Shown: positions 28,689 through 37,997 of the stretch, one piece after another
How the letters are laid out: the number at the start of each line of letters is the position of its first letter
Position numbering within the stretch: the first letter of the stretch is position 1
Source of the DNA: Bin80 sp965220365
GTDB taxonomy: Bacteria > Bacteroidota > Rhodothermia > Rhodothermales > Bin80
Direction of reading: 5' to 3'
Assembly: GCA_965220365.1 (NCBI GenBank)
Contig: OZ244823.1
Coordinates: 248,001-312,000 of the forward strand
Length of the DNA: 64,000 nucleotides
The notes under the pieces: model-generated
What the model was told of the DNA's origin: nothing
The model's database searches: none
What the model saw: the letters and a program-made list of their open reading frames with translations, nothing else
Made by a program: the position numbers and the translations under genes

Positions 28689-29408
28689 ATGACACGAAGA
28701 CAGAGACACATTCTGACCTTTCTTGCAATCTCTCTCCTGATCTGTGTTGGGGTGAGCAGCGGATGGTCCTATCTGTGGCAGCGTCCGTGTAGCCAGATTA
28801 CAATTACAGGTACTGAATACACGGATCCAGCTACCATGTATGGACTGATTGATAGTACCTTCAGCACCCAGTTGGTAGTTGACCGGCTGCAACGACATCC
28901 ATGGGTCCAGGGAGCACGCGCGATCTGCTATCCAACCGGCACGATGCGGGTAGAGGTCCTGGAACGTCGGCCACATCTGCTGACCCTTACGGAGACCGGA
29001 AGACCGGCATACTATCTGGACGAGTTTGGCTACATGATGCCTGCCCATACACAGGCAATCTTTGATGTGCCACTTTTGCGGGGTACCACGAATCCATATC
29101 ATGCATTATCTCCCGTGGAGGACCAAGCCGTACGGGACCTTATAGCCCTTCTACCACGACTTCCCGCTGAGATCGACCAGCTAATATCTGAATTTGAGGT
29201 AACCGAAAACGAATTGACCATGATTATGCGTGTTGCCGGTGCAGACCATGCCACAGTGGTGCATCTGGGGGATACGGCATGGGAAGAAAGACTGCATAAA
29301 TTGTACGCATTCTGGGATCAGCAGATACGGCCTCGCGAGGATCAGATGGTCGAGGTTATTGACCTGCGGTTTCGAGGCCAAATTGTAACGAGAGAAAATC
29401 CGATATAG
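28689..29408 (+). CDS. ftsQ: FtsQ/DivIB-like cell division protein
   Basis: 239 aa from the ATG at 28689, four bases after murC (an upstream in-frame start would lie deep inside murC). Bitopic protein: basic N-terminus MTRRQRH, one membrane helix (about residues 7-27), and a periplasmic POTRA-like part (ITITGTEYTDPATMYGLI...HPWVQGARAICYPTGTMRVEVLERRP). It links the late divisome. Its assignment rests on topology, the FtsQ-like VEVLERRPH motif and position before ftsA. Confidence 0.88.
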   Translation: MTRRQRHILTFLAISLLICVGVSSGWSYLWQRPCSQITITGTEYTDPATMYGLIDSTFSTQLVVDRLQRHPWVQGARAICYPTGTMRVEVLERRPHLLTLTETGRPAYYLDEFGYMMPAHTQAIFDVPLLRGTTNPYHALSPVEDQAVRDLIALLPRLPAEIDQLISEFEVTENELTMIMRVAGADHATVVHLGDTAWEERLHKLYAFWDQQIRPREDQMVEVIDLRFRGQIVTRENPI

Positions 29409-29424
29409 CTATACACCACGAACC

Positions 29425-30699
29425 ATGCATGATCAAATTGTAGTCGGAATGGATATTGGCACCACGAAAGTGTGTGCTGTCGTAGCCGAATCCGATGAAT
29501 TAGGCAAGATTAATGTACTAGGGATCGGGATCGCCGAGTCTGATGGTCTGAACCGAGGCGTTGTGGTCAATATTGATAAGACCGTAGCCTCCGTGCAGAA
29601 AGCGATCTCAGCAGCGGAGCGTGCAGCTGATGTAGAAGTTCAGAATGTAATTGTAGGCATTGCCGGCGATCACATTCAAAGCTTTCAGAGTCGAGGGGTG
29701 GTTACGATTACCAACCGCGATCACTCAATTACGGAAAAAGATGTCAAGCGACTCATTGAGGATACGGCGCATGTGGCAATGCCCGCGGATCGGGAGATTC
29801 TGCACATTATCCCACAGGAATTCATCGTTGATGGTCAGGATGGGGTGTTAGATCCGGTCGGAATGAGCGGTGTACGCCTTGAAGCCAATGTGCATATCAT
29901 CACGGGACTGGTCTCTGCAGCAAGAAATATTTATCGATGCATTGAAAAAGCTGGCTATCAGGTCACCGATGTCGTACTTGAGCCACTGGCCAGTTCGTTC
30001 AGCGTACTGCATACGGATGAGAAGGAGGTTGGGGTAGTCCTGATTGATATTGGAGGCGGAACTACCGATGTTGCTGTCTTTGAAGATCGTACGATCCGGC
30101 ACACTGCCGTCATCGCCGTAGCAGGCAACAATGTAACGGAGGATATCCGGAAGGGGCTGGGGGTCATGCGCAATCATGCCGAGCAGTTGAAGTGTCAATT
30201 TGGTTGCGCAATGGTTGATCTCACAGATGATGACAATCAGATACGTATTCCTGGGCTGGGAGGCAGGCAGGAAAAAACAATCAGCTCCAGTACATTGGCC
30301 CAGATCATTCAACCTCGACTGGAGGAAATCCTGGAGATCGCCGCGATTGAAATTCGACGTAGCGGGTATGGCAAGCATCTCTCCGCTGGTGCGGTCCTGA
30401 CCGGTGGGGGCTCTTTGATCCCGGGAACCAATGAATTGGCCAATGAAGTCCTTGGACTCGAAACACGCGTTGGCTTTCCTACACATCGGGGAGGCGGGCT
30501 CTGGCAAGAGGTGTCGGACCCAAAGTTTGCCACAAGTATCGGGTTGGTTCTTTATGGGCTGTCCCCGAAAATGATGAATTCTGTCACACAAGATGGTTCA
30601 GTCAGAAGACTGCCTGGTGCTATAGATGCTTCTGAAAAGGGAGGGAGCTCATGGAGCAAAATTGTTGGCCGTATGAAGGGCTGGTTCGATGAACTTTAA
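29425..30699 (+). CDS. ftsA: Cell division protein FtsA
   Basis: 424 aa, actin-fold ATPase that tethers FtsZ to the membrane. The phosphate 1 motif is VVGMDIGTTKVCAVVAE, phosphate 2 is VVLIDIGGGTTDVAVFE, and the adenosine motif is GAVLTGGGSLIPG. The SHS2/1C domain lies between about residues 85 and 165. The C-terminal amphipathic membrane-targeting helix (SWSKIVGRMKGWFDEL) is clear. Confidence 0.96.
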   Translation: MHDQIVVGMDIGTTKVCAVVAESDELGKINVLGIGIAESDGLNRGVVVNIDKTVASVQKAISAAERAADVEVQNVIVGIAGDHIQSFQSRGVVTITNRDHSITEKDVKRLIEDTAHVAMPADREILHIIPQEFIVDGQDGVLDPVGMSGVRLEANVHIITGLVSAARNIYRCIEKAGYQVTDVVLEPLASSFSVLHTDEKEVGVVLIDIGGGTTDVAVFEDRTIRHTAVIAVAGNNVTEDIRKGLGVMRNHAEQLKCQFGCAMVDLTDDDNQIRIPGLGGRQEKTISSSTLAQIIQPRLEEILEIAAIEIRRSGYGKHLSAGAVLTGGGSLIPGTNELANEVLGLETRVGFPTHRGGGLWQEVSDPKFATSIGLVLYGLSPKMMNSVTQDGSVRRLPGAIDASEKGGSSWSKIVGRMKGWFDEL

Positions 30700-30723
30700 A
30701 ACAACTCATTTTTTTTGATCAAA

Positions 30724-31968
30724 ATGAAACCTAACGAGATCATGGAAAAACAGAAAAAAACTCGATTCAAGTTTGATGCTGAATACCAAGGCATTGCAAA
30801 AATTTGCGTTGTCGGTATAGGTGGAGGTGGCGGCAATGCCGTCAACAGCATGATTGAACACGGCTTGGAGTCCGTGGAATTTATGGTCATCAACACAGAT
30901 GCCCAGGATCTGAAGAAGAGCTTGGCGAAGCACAAGATTCAAGCAGGCCGGGAGCTGACCAAGGGTCTGGGCGCAGGAGCGAGGCCCGATGTGGGTGTTC
31001 AGGCCATGATGGAATGCATTGACGAGATCGAAACCGCCTTGCACGGATTTGATATGGTTTTTGTGACCGCCGGCATGGGGGGAGGAACCGGAACCGGCGG
31101 AGTCAGCATTGTTGCTGACATTGCACGGCGACTGGGAATTCTGGTAGTAGCGATCGTCACCAAGCCCTTTGAGTTCGAAAACAAGCAACGAATGCAATAT
31201 GCTCTGGCGGGGATTGACCGGCTCCGGAGTAATGTTGACACCTTGATTATAATTCCGAATGAGCGGCTACTGGATATAGCAGATGAGACAACGAATCTTG
31301 CCGAAGCATTCCAGCGGGCAGATAATGTCCTGTCGGATGCTACCCGTGGAATTAGCGATCTGATTACGAAGACCGGCTTGATTAACCTGGATTTTGCAGA
31401 TGTACGCACGACGATCAAAGATAGTGGCACTGCGATCATGGGGGTTGGAACAGGTGATATAAAAACCGGGGCTGCCACGATTACACTTGATGCGATTTCG
31501 AGCCCACTCATGGATGGTGTATCTATTGCAGGAGCCCGGAACGTATTGGTCAATCTAACCGCAGGTTCGATACCGATTAAAGAGGTGAACGCGGCCATGG
31601 CAGTCATCAAAGATGAAGCCGGCGCAGATGCGGAGATTATTACGGGCATGGTCGTGGATCCTGAGATGGAGGGTAAAATGCGGATTACTGTCATTGCGAC
31701 CGGTTTTGATCGGGTAAAGGCACCGAAGAAACAGGGGCGCAAGAAATTACCCGCGGAAGAAAAAGACTTTGGCTACAAGGGCGAAGACAACCTCAAGGTT
31801 TTGGATACACCTGCATGGGAGCGTCGCGGATTAGCTGAGGCCAAAAAGAATGTAACCTTGGGAGAGCAAAAAATCAGGTACCTGAGCGAAGACGATGCTC
31901 CATCAAAAAAGGGAGATCCATCACCTACGGACAAGGTTCCTGCTTTTTTGCGGAAAATGATGGATTAG
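30724..31968 (+). CDS. ftsZ: Cell division GTPase FtsZ
   Basis: 414 aa from the ATG at 30724 (TTG at 30715 and ATG at 30742 are alternatives; no Shine-Dalgarno is seen). Tubulin-like GTPase that forms the Z ring. It has the N-terminal ICVVGIGGGGGNAVN, the GTP signature VTAGMGGGTGTGGVSIVADIA, NLDFADVRTTIKDSGTAIMGVG, and the C-terminal conserved peptide VPAFLRKMMD that binds FtsA. It is the last gene of the dcw cluster. Confidence 0.96.
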   Translation: MKPNEIMEKQKKTRFKFDAEYQGIAKICVVGIGGGGGNAVNSMIEHGLESVEFMVINTDAQDLKKSLAKHKIQAGRELTKGLGAGARPDVGVQAMMECIDEIETALHGFDMVFVTAGMGGGTGTGGVSIVADIARRLGILVVAIVTKPFEFENKQRMQYALAGIDRLRSNVDTLIIIPNERLLDIADETTNLAEAFQRADNVLSDATRGISDLITKTGLINLDFADVRTTIKDSGTAIMGVGTGDIKTGAATITLDAISSPLMDGVSIAGARNVLVNLTAGSIPIKEVNAAMAVIKDEAGADAEIITGMVVDPEMEGKMRITVIATGFDRVKAPKKQGRKKLPAEEKDFGYKGEDNLKVLDTPAWERRGLAEAKKNVTLGEQKIRYLSEDDAPSKKGDPSPTDKVPAFLRKMMD

Positions 31969-32023
31969 GAACATTCATGTATAAATTTGGTAGCATGAAC
32001 ATTAGTTAAATCACATTTACGCT

Positions 32024-32281
32024 ATGCCCCAACACGCTTCAGCAGTTAAGCGAGTACGCCAGAGTGCGACGCGCCGCCTTCGTAACCGCGAACACCGTAG
32101 CCGGATGCGGACTATGGTCAAGAAACTCTTGCAAACCGAAGACGCTTCAGCTGCGAAAACCCTTTACCCTGAGACCCAGGCATACCTGGACAGACTTGTT
32201 ACAAAGGGGATTATTCACCGGAATAAGTCTGCGCATTACAAATCTCAGATTTCACTACATTTGAACAAAGTCGTGCGTTAG
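32024..32281 (+). CDS. rpsT: 30S ribosomal protein bS20
   Basis: 85 aa, very basic, binds 16S rRNA. The pattern KRVRQSATRRLRNREHRSRMRTMVKKLL near the start and GIIHRNKSAHYKSQISLHLN near the end is diagnostic of bS20. It follows ftsZ by 55 bases and is probably its own transcript or the tail of the cluster. Confidence 0.95.
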   Translation: MPQHASAVKRVRQSATRRLRNREHRSRMRTMVKKLLQTEDASAAKTLYPETQAYLDRLVTKGIIHRNKSAHYKSQISLHLNKVVR

Positions 32282-32329
32282 ATTCATGGAATCAACGCAA
32301 TTCATGCAAAATTTTATGCAAGAAGTACA

Positions 32330-33883
32330 ATGAGCATCTCATCAAATTTTTTTCGGACAACCGTAAAACTCCTCTCACTGGGACTCCTCCTGACGATCCT
32401 GCCGAGTGCAATCGCACAGGATTATGCGAAGAACCTGCGCCCGGAAGAAAATCTCTTTGTGAAACCTAGAATTGGGTTTTCGTCATATTTTGGTGACAAT
32501 GAGCAGTCGCCATTTAACTTTAATGGGGATGCTTTCGAAGTGGGTACTCCCTGGAATGTTGGCCTTGAGCTCGGGTATCAGCTCTCTGTCCCATTCTCAA
32601 TCAGCCTCGCATACGTTGTTGGAGAATATTCTGTGATCACACAATTCCCGGCTAGGGTTACCGATACGGATGGAGTATCAAATGACGATGCGTTGCGAAA
32701 TTCGATTCACGCAATTGGTCGGTACACCTTTGCAGAGGCTTCAACACGTACGGCTCTGTACCTCAACTTTGGCTTGTCGTACTCGTTTGGAAATGTGACG
32801 CAGGATCAGGCACCCTATACCACGGAAGAGAGTGGGAGCGCATTCGGCCCTCTTGTCGGAGTAGGAGTGGATATCGCGCTTAATCCACGTACATCATTCT
32901 TCGTAGAACTCACCCCGGCTTTTCATTTCGGTGATGACGGACTGGACGGCACATCGGAATACGGACATGGTGGGATAGATATACTTTCCGCTCTGGGCGT
33001 TGGTCTCAAAATTAATTTTGCAGCTGCGGTCACCCCACCCGAGGTTGGTGCGCTTACCTGCCCGACTGCAATGGTCGTAACAGATACTCCCGCAAATTTC
33101 TCCGCAATCACGAACATGGAGGTTGCGACGCAACCGACTGAATTGCGCTGGGAATTCGGTGATGGCGGGACAGCCACTGGAGACTCCGGTACTCACACCT
33201 ATACAGAGGCGGGGACGTACGAGGTGATGTTTTTTGCAACGAACGAAGGAGGAACAGCTACTGGTGCATGTAGTGTTACCGTCATCGCTCCTGCTGAAAT
33301 TCTTGCGCTCACTACCAACAAAGAGAGTGTCAGTATATGCGACGAGGATCCAAGTGTGACCTTTACTGCTAATACGGGCGGATCCGAGCCATTCAGCTAT
33401 CAGTGGGACTTCGGTGACGGCCAAGGTAGCACGGAGGCCAGCCCATCGCATACGTATGCGCAAATGGGCACTTACACCGTAACCTTAACCCTGACCAATT
33501 ATGCGGGCAGTGACAGCCGAACGACTACCGTGAATGTGACGGAGGAAGGTTGCTTCGACTGTGACATTTCAGAGATGAACACGGTATTCTTTGATCGTAA
33601 CTCATCTGTCCTCACCGATGCCGGCCGCACGCAGCTAATGGAGAACTTGGAAATCCTTCAGAACTGCGAACTGAATGTGCGCATTGAAGGCTATGCATCC
33701 CGTGACGAGCGAAATGCACAGCAGTTGAGTGAAGACCGGGCAGCAGCAGTCAAACAGTACTACATTGACAGCGGTATTGATGAGTCCCGTATGTCTGACA
33801 TGGGCATGGGAGCAGCTGGACAGACAACCAAGAAAGGAGCGGCGGGTCAATTCCGACGGGTTGACACGATCCCTGTAAACTAA
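32330..33883 (+). CDS. OmpA-family outer-membrane protein with two PKD domains
   Basis: 517 aa. A signal peptide ends near AIAQD (about residue 31). An N-terminal eight-strand-like barrel follows (about 35-225), then two PKD domains (about 250-325, WEFGDGGTATGDSGTHTYTE; and about 335-405, QWDFGDGQGSTEASPSHTYA). The C-terminal OmpA peptidoglycan-binding domain (about 420-517) contains FFDRNSSVLTDAG and IEGYASRDERNAQQLSEDRA. It should anchor the outer membrane to the wall while exposing or stacking PKD modules. A strong terminator follows. Confidence 0.88.
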   Translation: MSISSNFFRTTVKLLSLGLLLTILPSAIAQDYAKNLRPEENLFVKPRIGFSSYFGDNEQSPFNFNGDAFEVGTPWNVGLELGYQLSVPFSISLAYVVGEYSVITQFPARVTDTDGVSNDDALRNSIHAIGRYTFAEASTRTALYLNFGLSYSFGNVTQDQAPYTTEESGSAFGPLVGVGVDIALNPRTSFFVELTPAFHFGDDGLDGTSEYGHGGIDILSALGVGLKINFAAAVTPPEVGALTCPTAMVVTDTPANFSAITNMEVATQPTELRWEFGDGGTATGDSGTHTYTEAGTYEVMFFATNEGGTATGACSVTVIAPAEILALTTNKESVSICDEDPSVTFTANTGGSEPFSYQWDFGDGQGSTEASPSHTYAQMGTYTVTLTLTNYAGSDSRTTTVNVTEEGCFDCDISEMNTVFFDRNSSVLTDAGRTQLMENLEILQNCELNVRIEGYASRDERNAQQLSEDRAAAVKQYYIDSGIDESRMSDMGMGAAGQTTKKGAAGQFRRVDTIPVN

Positions 33884-33908
33884 ACCCTTCCCGTCCTTCA
33901 AAAAAAGG

Positions 33909-33945
33909 TGCCCCGACAGGTCTATGTCGGGGCATCTTTTTTTTT
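33909..33945 (+). terminator. Strong intrinsic terminator after the OmpA-PKD gene
   Basis: Stem TGCCCCGACA/TGTCGGGGCA with a short loop, followed by T-rich sequence (TC then nine or more T). An A-run precedes the stem, so it may also work in the other direction. Confidence 0.92.
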
Positions 33946-33998
33946 GCCTGCCAAGCCTATTGATTCGCGGAAGTCTGTGGTGTCAAATTGAACAACAC

Positions 33999-34262
33999 CT
34001 AAGGATCCGCCCTGATATGGATTTGTGTTTTCGGCATTCGCTCCTGTCCCGGAGCAATAACGGTAAGATTACGTATTCCAATTGAGCTGGCCCATATGGT
34101 CGGAATATGCACATGAGCAAACCTCCCTTTCCCCAGACACAAAGGTGCAGGCTTTCTTTGTGAGTAAATTGCCCTTATTTTGAACACTCTGGGCTGAACG
34201 CTGTCTATCAGTACATTGCCCTGGACTTGGCTTTTCTGACGATCAATTCTGTGAGATTCCAA
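33999..34262 (-). CDS. Doubtful 87-codon hypothetical protein
   Basis: Minus-strand frame of 87 codons filling the gap between the terminator and queG, starting seven bases from the divergent queG start. The second half (VFKIRAIYSQ...NLTVIAPGQERMPKTQIHI) reads like beta-rich protein, and a remnant of a larger gene is possible. No family is recognised. It would leave almost no room for a queG promoter, which argues against it. Confidence 0.3.
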   Translation of the reverse strand: MESHRIDRQKSQVQGNVLIDSVQPRVFKIRAIYSQRKPAPLCLGKGRFAHVHIPTIWASSIGIRNLTVIAPGQERMPKTQIHIRADP

Positions 34263-34269
34263 TACTTCT

Positions 34270-35235
34270 ATGCCTGCATTTGACGATAATCAACAGTCTG
34301 AGTTGGCAAAACGGCTCAAGCTTGAAGCTGCAAGACTTGGCTTCGATGCATGTGGAATCGCGGAGGCGCAGCAATTGGATGATGAAGCAAAACGCCTGGA
34401 AGGCTGGCTTGCAAACGGGCAACACGCATCCATGGCTTACATGACCCGGAACTTTGAAAAGCGGGTAGACCCCCGAAAACTGGTTCCGGGTGCAAAGCGG
34501 GTTGTAACAGTCTTGTATAGCTACTGGCAGGGAGGTGCCCACGCAGAAGATGCAGGAAAAATCAGTCGCTACGCATGGGGAGATGACTACCACCAGGTCA
34601 TGAAGGAGCGCCTCTACGAACTGTATTCATGGCTGGAGGGTGAGGTTAAAAGCCTTTCCGGCCGTGTTTTTGTTGACTCTGCTCCCGTGATGGATAAGGT
34701 TTGGGCACAGCGTAGTGGACTGGGATGGATTGCCAAAAGCACCAATCTGATCAATCCCCGCATCGGGTCCTGGTTTTTTATCGGCACGCTGATCATTGAT
34801 GTGCCGCTTACCTGTAATGATCCCGCTACGTACGATCATTGTGGATCCTGTACCCGATGCATTGATGCATGTCCAACGGATGCAATCTATCAGCCCTACG
34901 CAGTAGATTCGAACCGCTGCATCTCGTACTGGACTATCGAACACCGCGGGGATTCATTCCCCGAAGAAATTATATCGCAGCAGGAAGACTGGATTTTTGG
35001 ATGTGATATTTGCCAGGATGTATGTCCATGGAATAAATTCAGCCGCAAAACGAAGGACTCCCGATTCCTGCCCCGGGAAGGGGTCCAGGATACCCCGCTT
35101 GAAGAATGGGAGGAACTGGATCTTGAAGCCTTTCGAAAACGCTTCCGAGGAAGTGCCGTGAAACGGGCAAAGTATGAAGGGTTTAAGCGTAACGTGCGGG
35201 CAGCCAAACAGTCCCGTGCCCTTCGCAGAGATTAG
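34270..35235 (+). CDS. queG: Epoxyqueuosine reductase QueG
   Basis: 321 aa. Last step of queuosine biosynthesis: reduces epoxyqueuosine in tRNA using cobalamin and two 4Fe-4S clusters. The N-terminal cobalamin-binding region has FDACGIAEA and Y...SYWQGG. The ferredoxin-like part has CGSCTRCIDACPTDAI and CDICQDVCPWNKF, the two cluster-binding cysteine sets. Slightly short compared with E. coli QueG because the C-terminal HEAT-like part is missing, as in many Bacteroidota. Confidence 0.95.
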   Translation: MPAFDDNQQSELAKRLKLEAARLGFDACGIAEAQQLDDEAKRLEGWLANGQHASMAYMTRNFEKRVDPRKLVPGAKRVVTVLYSYWQGGAHAEDAGKISRYAWGDDYHQVMKERLYELYSWLEGEVKSLSGRVFVDSAPVMDKVWAQRSGLGWIAKSTNLINPRIGSWFFIGTLIIDVPLTCNDPATYDHCGSCTRCIDACPTDAIYQPYAVDSNRCISYWTIEHRGDSFPEEIISQQEDWIFGCDICQDVCPWNKFSRKTKDSRFLPREGVQDTPLEEWEELDLEAFRKRFRGSAVKRAKYEGFKRNVRAAKQSRALRRD

Positions 35236-35288
35236 GCCCAAGCCAAGATCTGACTCAGAACCATTGTTAGCCCCGGTCACAAAAGATT

Positions 35289-36791
35289 TTAGTCGGGACG
35301 CATCAGCGGAAACAAGATCACGTCACGGATACTCCTTTGATTGGTCATCAGCATGGCCAGTCGATCAATCCCCACACCTAATCCGGCGTTGGGGGGCATG
35401 CCATACTCGAGCGCACGGAGGTAATCATGGTCCATTTGCATTGCTTCAAGGTCTCCGCCTTGTCGAAGACGAAGTTGATCCTCAAAACGCCTTCGCTGGT
35501 CATCCGGGTCATTGAGTTCGCTGAACGCATTACACAACTCTTTCCCACCTGCAAACATTTCAAATCGCTCGACCAGTCCCTCCTGGCTCCGGTGCCGCTT
35601 GGCAAGGGGGCTTAACTCAAGTGGATAATCCGTAATAAATGCAGGTTGAATCAGATCAGGTTCAACCGAAGCACCAAAAATCTCGTCCAGCAACTTGCCG
35701 ATCCCCATCGAGGACGAGGTCTCTATATTCAGAGAGCTGGCCACCTCCAGAATCGTGCCCCGGCTTTGTTGATACAGGTCATATCCAGTTTTTTTCTCAA
35801 TCGCCTCAAAGAACGGAATCCGCGGCCATGGCCGTTCAAACAAAATCTCCTCTTCCCCCCACTGTACACGAGCAGAACCGTGCAAAGTCGTGACAACCGA
35901 TTCAATCAGTTCCTCCACCAAGTCCATCATCCAAACGTAGTCCTTAAACGCGACATACAACTCCAGCATGGTAAATTCTGGGTTGTGGAATCGACTCAGA
36001 CCCTCATTCCTAAAGTCTTTGGCAATCTCATAGACTCCATCAAACCCGCCGGCAATACACCGTTTCAGGTACAACTCATCGGCAATGCGCATGTAGAGTG
36101 GCATGTCCAGCGCATTATGATGCGTCTTAAACGGCCGTGCAGATGCTCCACCGTAGACGGGTTGCAGAACGGGAGTTTCAACTTCGATAAAGCCTTGCTG
36201 ATCAAGAAACTTCCGGATGGCTGTAATCATTCGTGCACGCTGGACGAAGACTTCCCGTACATGTGGATTGACCGTCAGGTCTACGTAGCGTTGCCTGTAC
36301 CGAAATTCCTTTTCGGTGACCTCATCAAATACGGTCCCTTCCTGCTCCTTGACGATGGGAAGCGGACGCAATGCCTTGGCTAGAAGCTCCAGCTTCGATG
36401 CATGCACGGTGACCTCACCCATGCGTGTCCGAAATACATGCCCTTCAACCCCAACAATGTCACCAATATCAATATGACGTTTGAAGATCTCATTATAGAA
36501 CCCCTCCGGCATGTCGTCTCTTCGAACATAGACCTGCATCCGCCCTGTTGCATCCTGGAGATCAAAAAAGGATGCTTTCCCCATGATCCGCCGACTCATC
36601 AGGCGGCCTGCCATGGAGACGGCCTTTGTGGAGGCAGTTTCATCAAAGCCCTCCACTACGAGAGCAACATGGTCACTCACCGGCCATGCATACGGGTACG
36701 GATTAATCCCGTTGGCTTCCAGGGCCTCCCTTGACTGCCGGCGTACCTGCTCCTGATCTGAAAACTGGCGGGATTGAGAACTATCTGTCAT
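35289..36791 (-). CDS. lysS: Lysyl-tRNA synthetase, class II
   Basis: 500 aa. Charges tRNA-Lys. An N-terminal OB-fold anticodon-binding domain (about 55-165, VSMAGRLMSRRIMGKASFFDLQD) precedes the class II catalytic domain with motif 1 (IRKFLDQQGFIEVETPVLQP), motif 2 (FRNEGLSRFHNPEFTMLE) and motif 3 (GLGVGIDRLAMLM). Its 5' end overlaps the upstream cyclophilin gene by 11 bases, so the two are translationally linked. Confidence 0.97.
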   Translation of the reverse strand: MTDSSQSRQFSDQEQVRRQSREALEANGINPYPYAWPVSDHVALVVEGFDETASTKAVSMAGRLMSRRIMGKASFFDLQDATGRMQVYVRRDDMPEGFYNEIFKRHIDIGDIVGVEGHVFRTRMGEVTVHASKLELLAKALRPLPIVKEQEGTVFDEVTEKEFRYRQRYVDLTVNPHVREVFVQRARMITAIRKFLDQQGFIEVETPVLQPVYGGASARPFKTHHNALDMPLYMRIADELYLKRCIAGGFDGVYEIAKDFRNEGLSRFHNPEFTMLELYVAFKDYVWMMDLVEELIESVVTTLHGSARVQWGEEEILFERPWPRIPFFEAIEKKTGYDLYQQSRGTILEVASSLNIETSSSMGIGKLLDEIFGASVEPDLIQPAFITDYPLELSPLAKRHRSQEGLVERFEMFAGGKELCNAFSELNDPDDQRRRFEDQLRLRQGGDLEAMQMDHDYLRALEYGMPPNAGLGVGIDRLAMLMTNQRSIRDVILFPLMRPD

Positions 36792-37521
36792 AACCAGGCA
36801 GTGGGCGAACCTCCATTGTAATATCTATCATAGGCATATCACCCATGGGACTGCCTCGCTGACCGGCTCGATTCGGAGTCAGCACTCGCGTGATTCGATC
36901 CAGTACCTCATATCCCTCAACCAGCTCGCCAAAAACCGTATACATGCCGTCAAGCATTGGCGCACCTCCTTCACCCATATAGGTTGCTCTAGCCTCGGCA
37001 GAGAACTCAAATGTTGAATCTGGAATCATCTGCTGTGCTCGACTTTGCAATTGATCCAAGAATTCTTCGGGATAAATACTCCCGTGAACAATGTAAAACT
37101 GACTCCCATTGGACTCTCGCTCCGGGTTCATATTATCCCCTGACCGTGCGGTTGCGAGTGCACCTCGCTTATGGTATCGCCCTGGGAGGATCTCTGCAGG
37201 AAGCGTATAGCCAGGCCCGCCCGCCCCATCATTCGTGGGATCATCATCCTTTGAATTTGGATCCCCTCCCTGGATCATGAATCCACCAATCACACGATGG
37301 AACGTGGTTCCGTCGAAGAACCCCTCGTTCGCGAGCTTTTTGAAGTTATCTCTGTGAACCGGTGTATCATCATAGAGCTCAATCACCATTGTCCCCATAG
37401 AAGTGGAGATCTCGAAGAAATTGGTCACGGGCAGTCCATTAACGGTCCGCGTCTGACAGCTACTGGTAGTCATCATTGCAAGTATCAACAGGGGGAAGAA
37501 TGAAAATTGTATGAATTTCAT
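36781..37521 (-). CDS. Cyclophilin-type peptidyl-prolyl isomerase lipoprotein
   Basis: 246 aa. Lipoprotein signal with lipobox TSSC (residues 19-22), then a cyclophilin domain (about 35-240): YDDTPVHRDNFKKLANEGFFDGTTFHRVIGGFMIQGGDP, with the FHRVI and GGDP signatures, and NGSQFYIVHG. Periplasmic prolyl isomerase, probably helping outer-membrane protein folding. It lies between an uncharacterised gene (ATGA overlap) and lysS (11-base overlap). Confidence 0.93.
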   Translation of the reverse strand: MKFIQFSFFPLLILAMMTTSSCQTRTVNGLPVTNFFEISTSMGTMVIELYDDTPVHRDNFKKLANEGFFDGTTFHRVIGGFMIQGGDPNSKDDDPTNDGAGGPGYTLPAEILPGRYHKRGALATARSGDNMNPERESNGSQFYIVHGSIYPEEFLDQLQSRAQQMIPDSTFEFSAEARATYMGEGGAPMLDGMYTVFGELVEGYEVLDRITRVLTPNRAGQRGSPMGDMPMIDITMEVRPLPGYDR

Positions 37522-37988
37522 GGATTTAGATAATGGTCAAAATAGCGGAGAATACCTGCGCGCAACAGCAAGTCCTGCTCTGTGGAACTCATATCTTCTG
37601 GCAAATCTTCATGGGGCTCCCAAATCCAGTAGCCGTCCACTTCCTGTCCCACCCTCTCAAAACATCCCAGACATTCCAAAACACAATAAGTCCCCTCATT
37701 GACCAGACGCTGTTTTGACGCTTTGTCTAAATCAGGTTCGAATTCTCGCCCTGATTCATGTAGACCAACCAGAAAAAGTATCCCCTCGAGGTCATCCGAG
37801 CACCCAAGAGTGCTGTCTAGCCATGCCCTGAGTTTCGGCCATGCCTCAGCGACTGCGGCCTGATCTAGTTCAAAAATGTGCGCCACGGCAGTGCTAATTA
37901 TAGAACCCCTGCCAACAAGAGCGCGAATTTCTTGTTCCGTGTAACCATCTGTGAAGGTCATGGTATATAGTGCTTTGGCATAAAACAT
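37518..37988 (-). CDS. Hypothetical acidic protein, first gene of the PPIase-lysS operon
   Basis: 156 aa, soluble, acidic, with no signal peptide and no family I recognise. Features: FTDGYTEQEIRALVGRGSII near the start, a helical middle, and LEGILFLVGLHESGREF. It overlaps the cyclophilin gene by four bases (ATGA) and starts only nine bases from the divergent gene at 37998, so both share a very compact promoter region. Real on grounds of coupling and length; function unknown. Confidence 0.75.
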   Translation of the reverse strand: MFYAKALYTMTFTDGYTEQEIRALVGRGSIISTAVAHIFELDQAAVAEAWPKLRAWLDSTLGCSDDLEGILFLVGLHESGREFEPDLDKASKQRLVNEGTYCVLECLGCFERVGQEVDGYWIWEPHEDLPEDMSSTEQDLLLRAGILRYFDHYLNP

Positions 37989-37997
37989 CCTGAGTAA

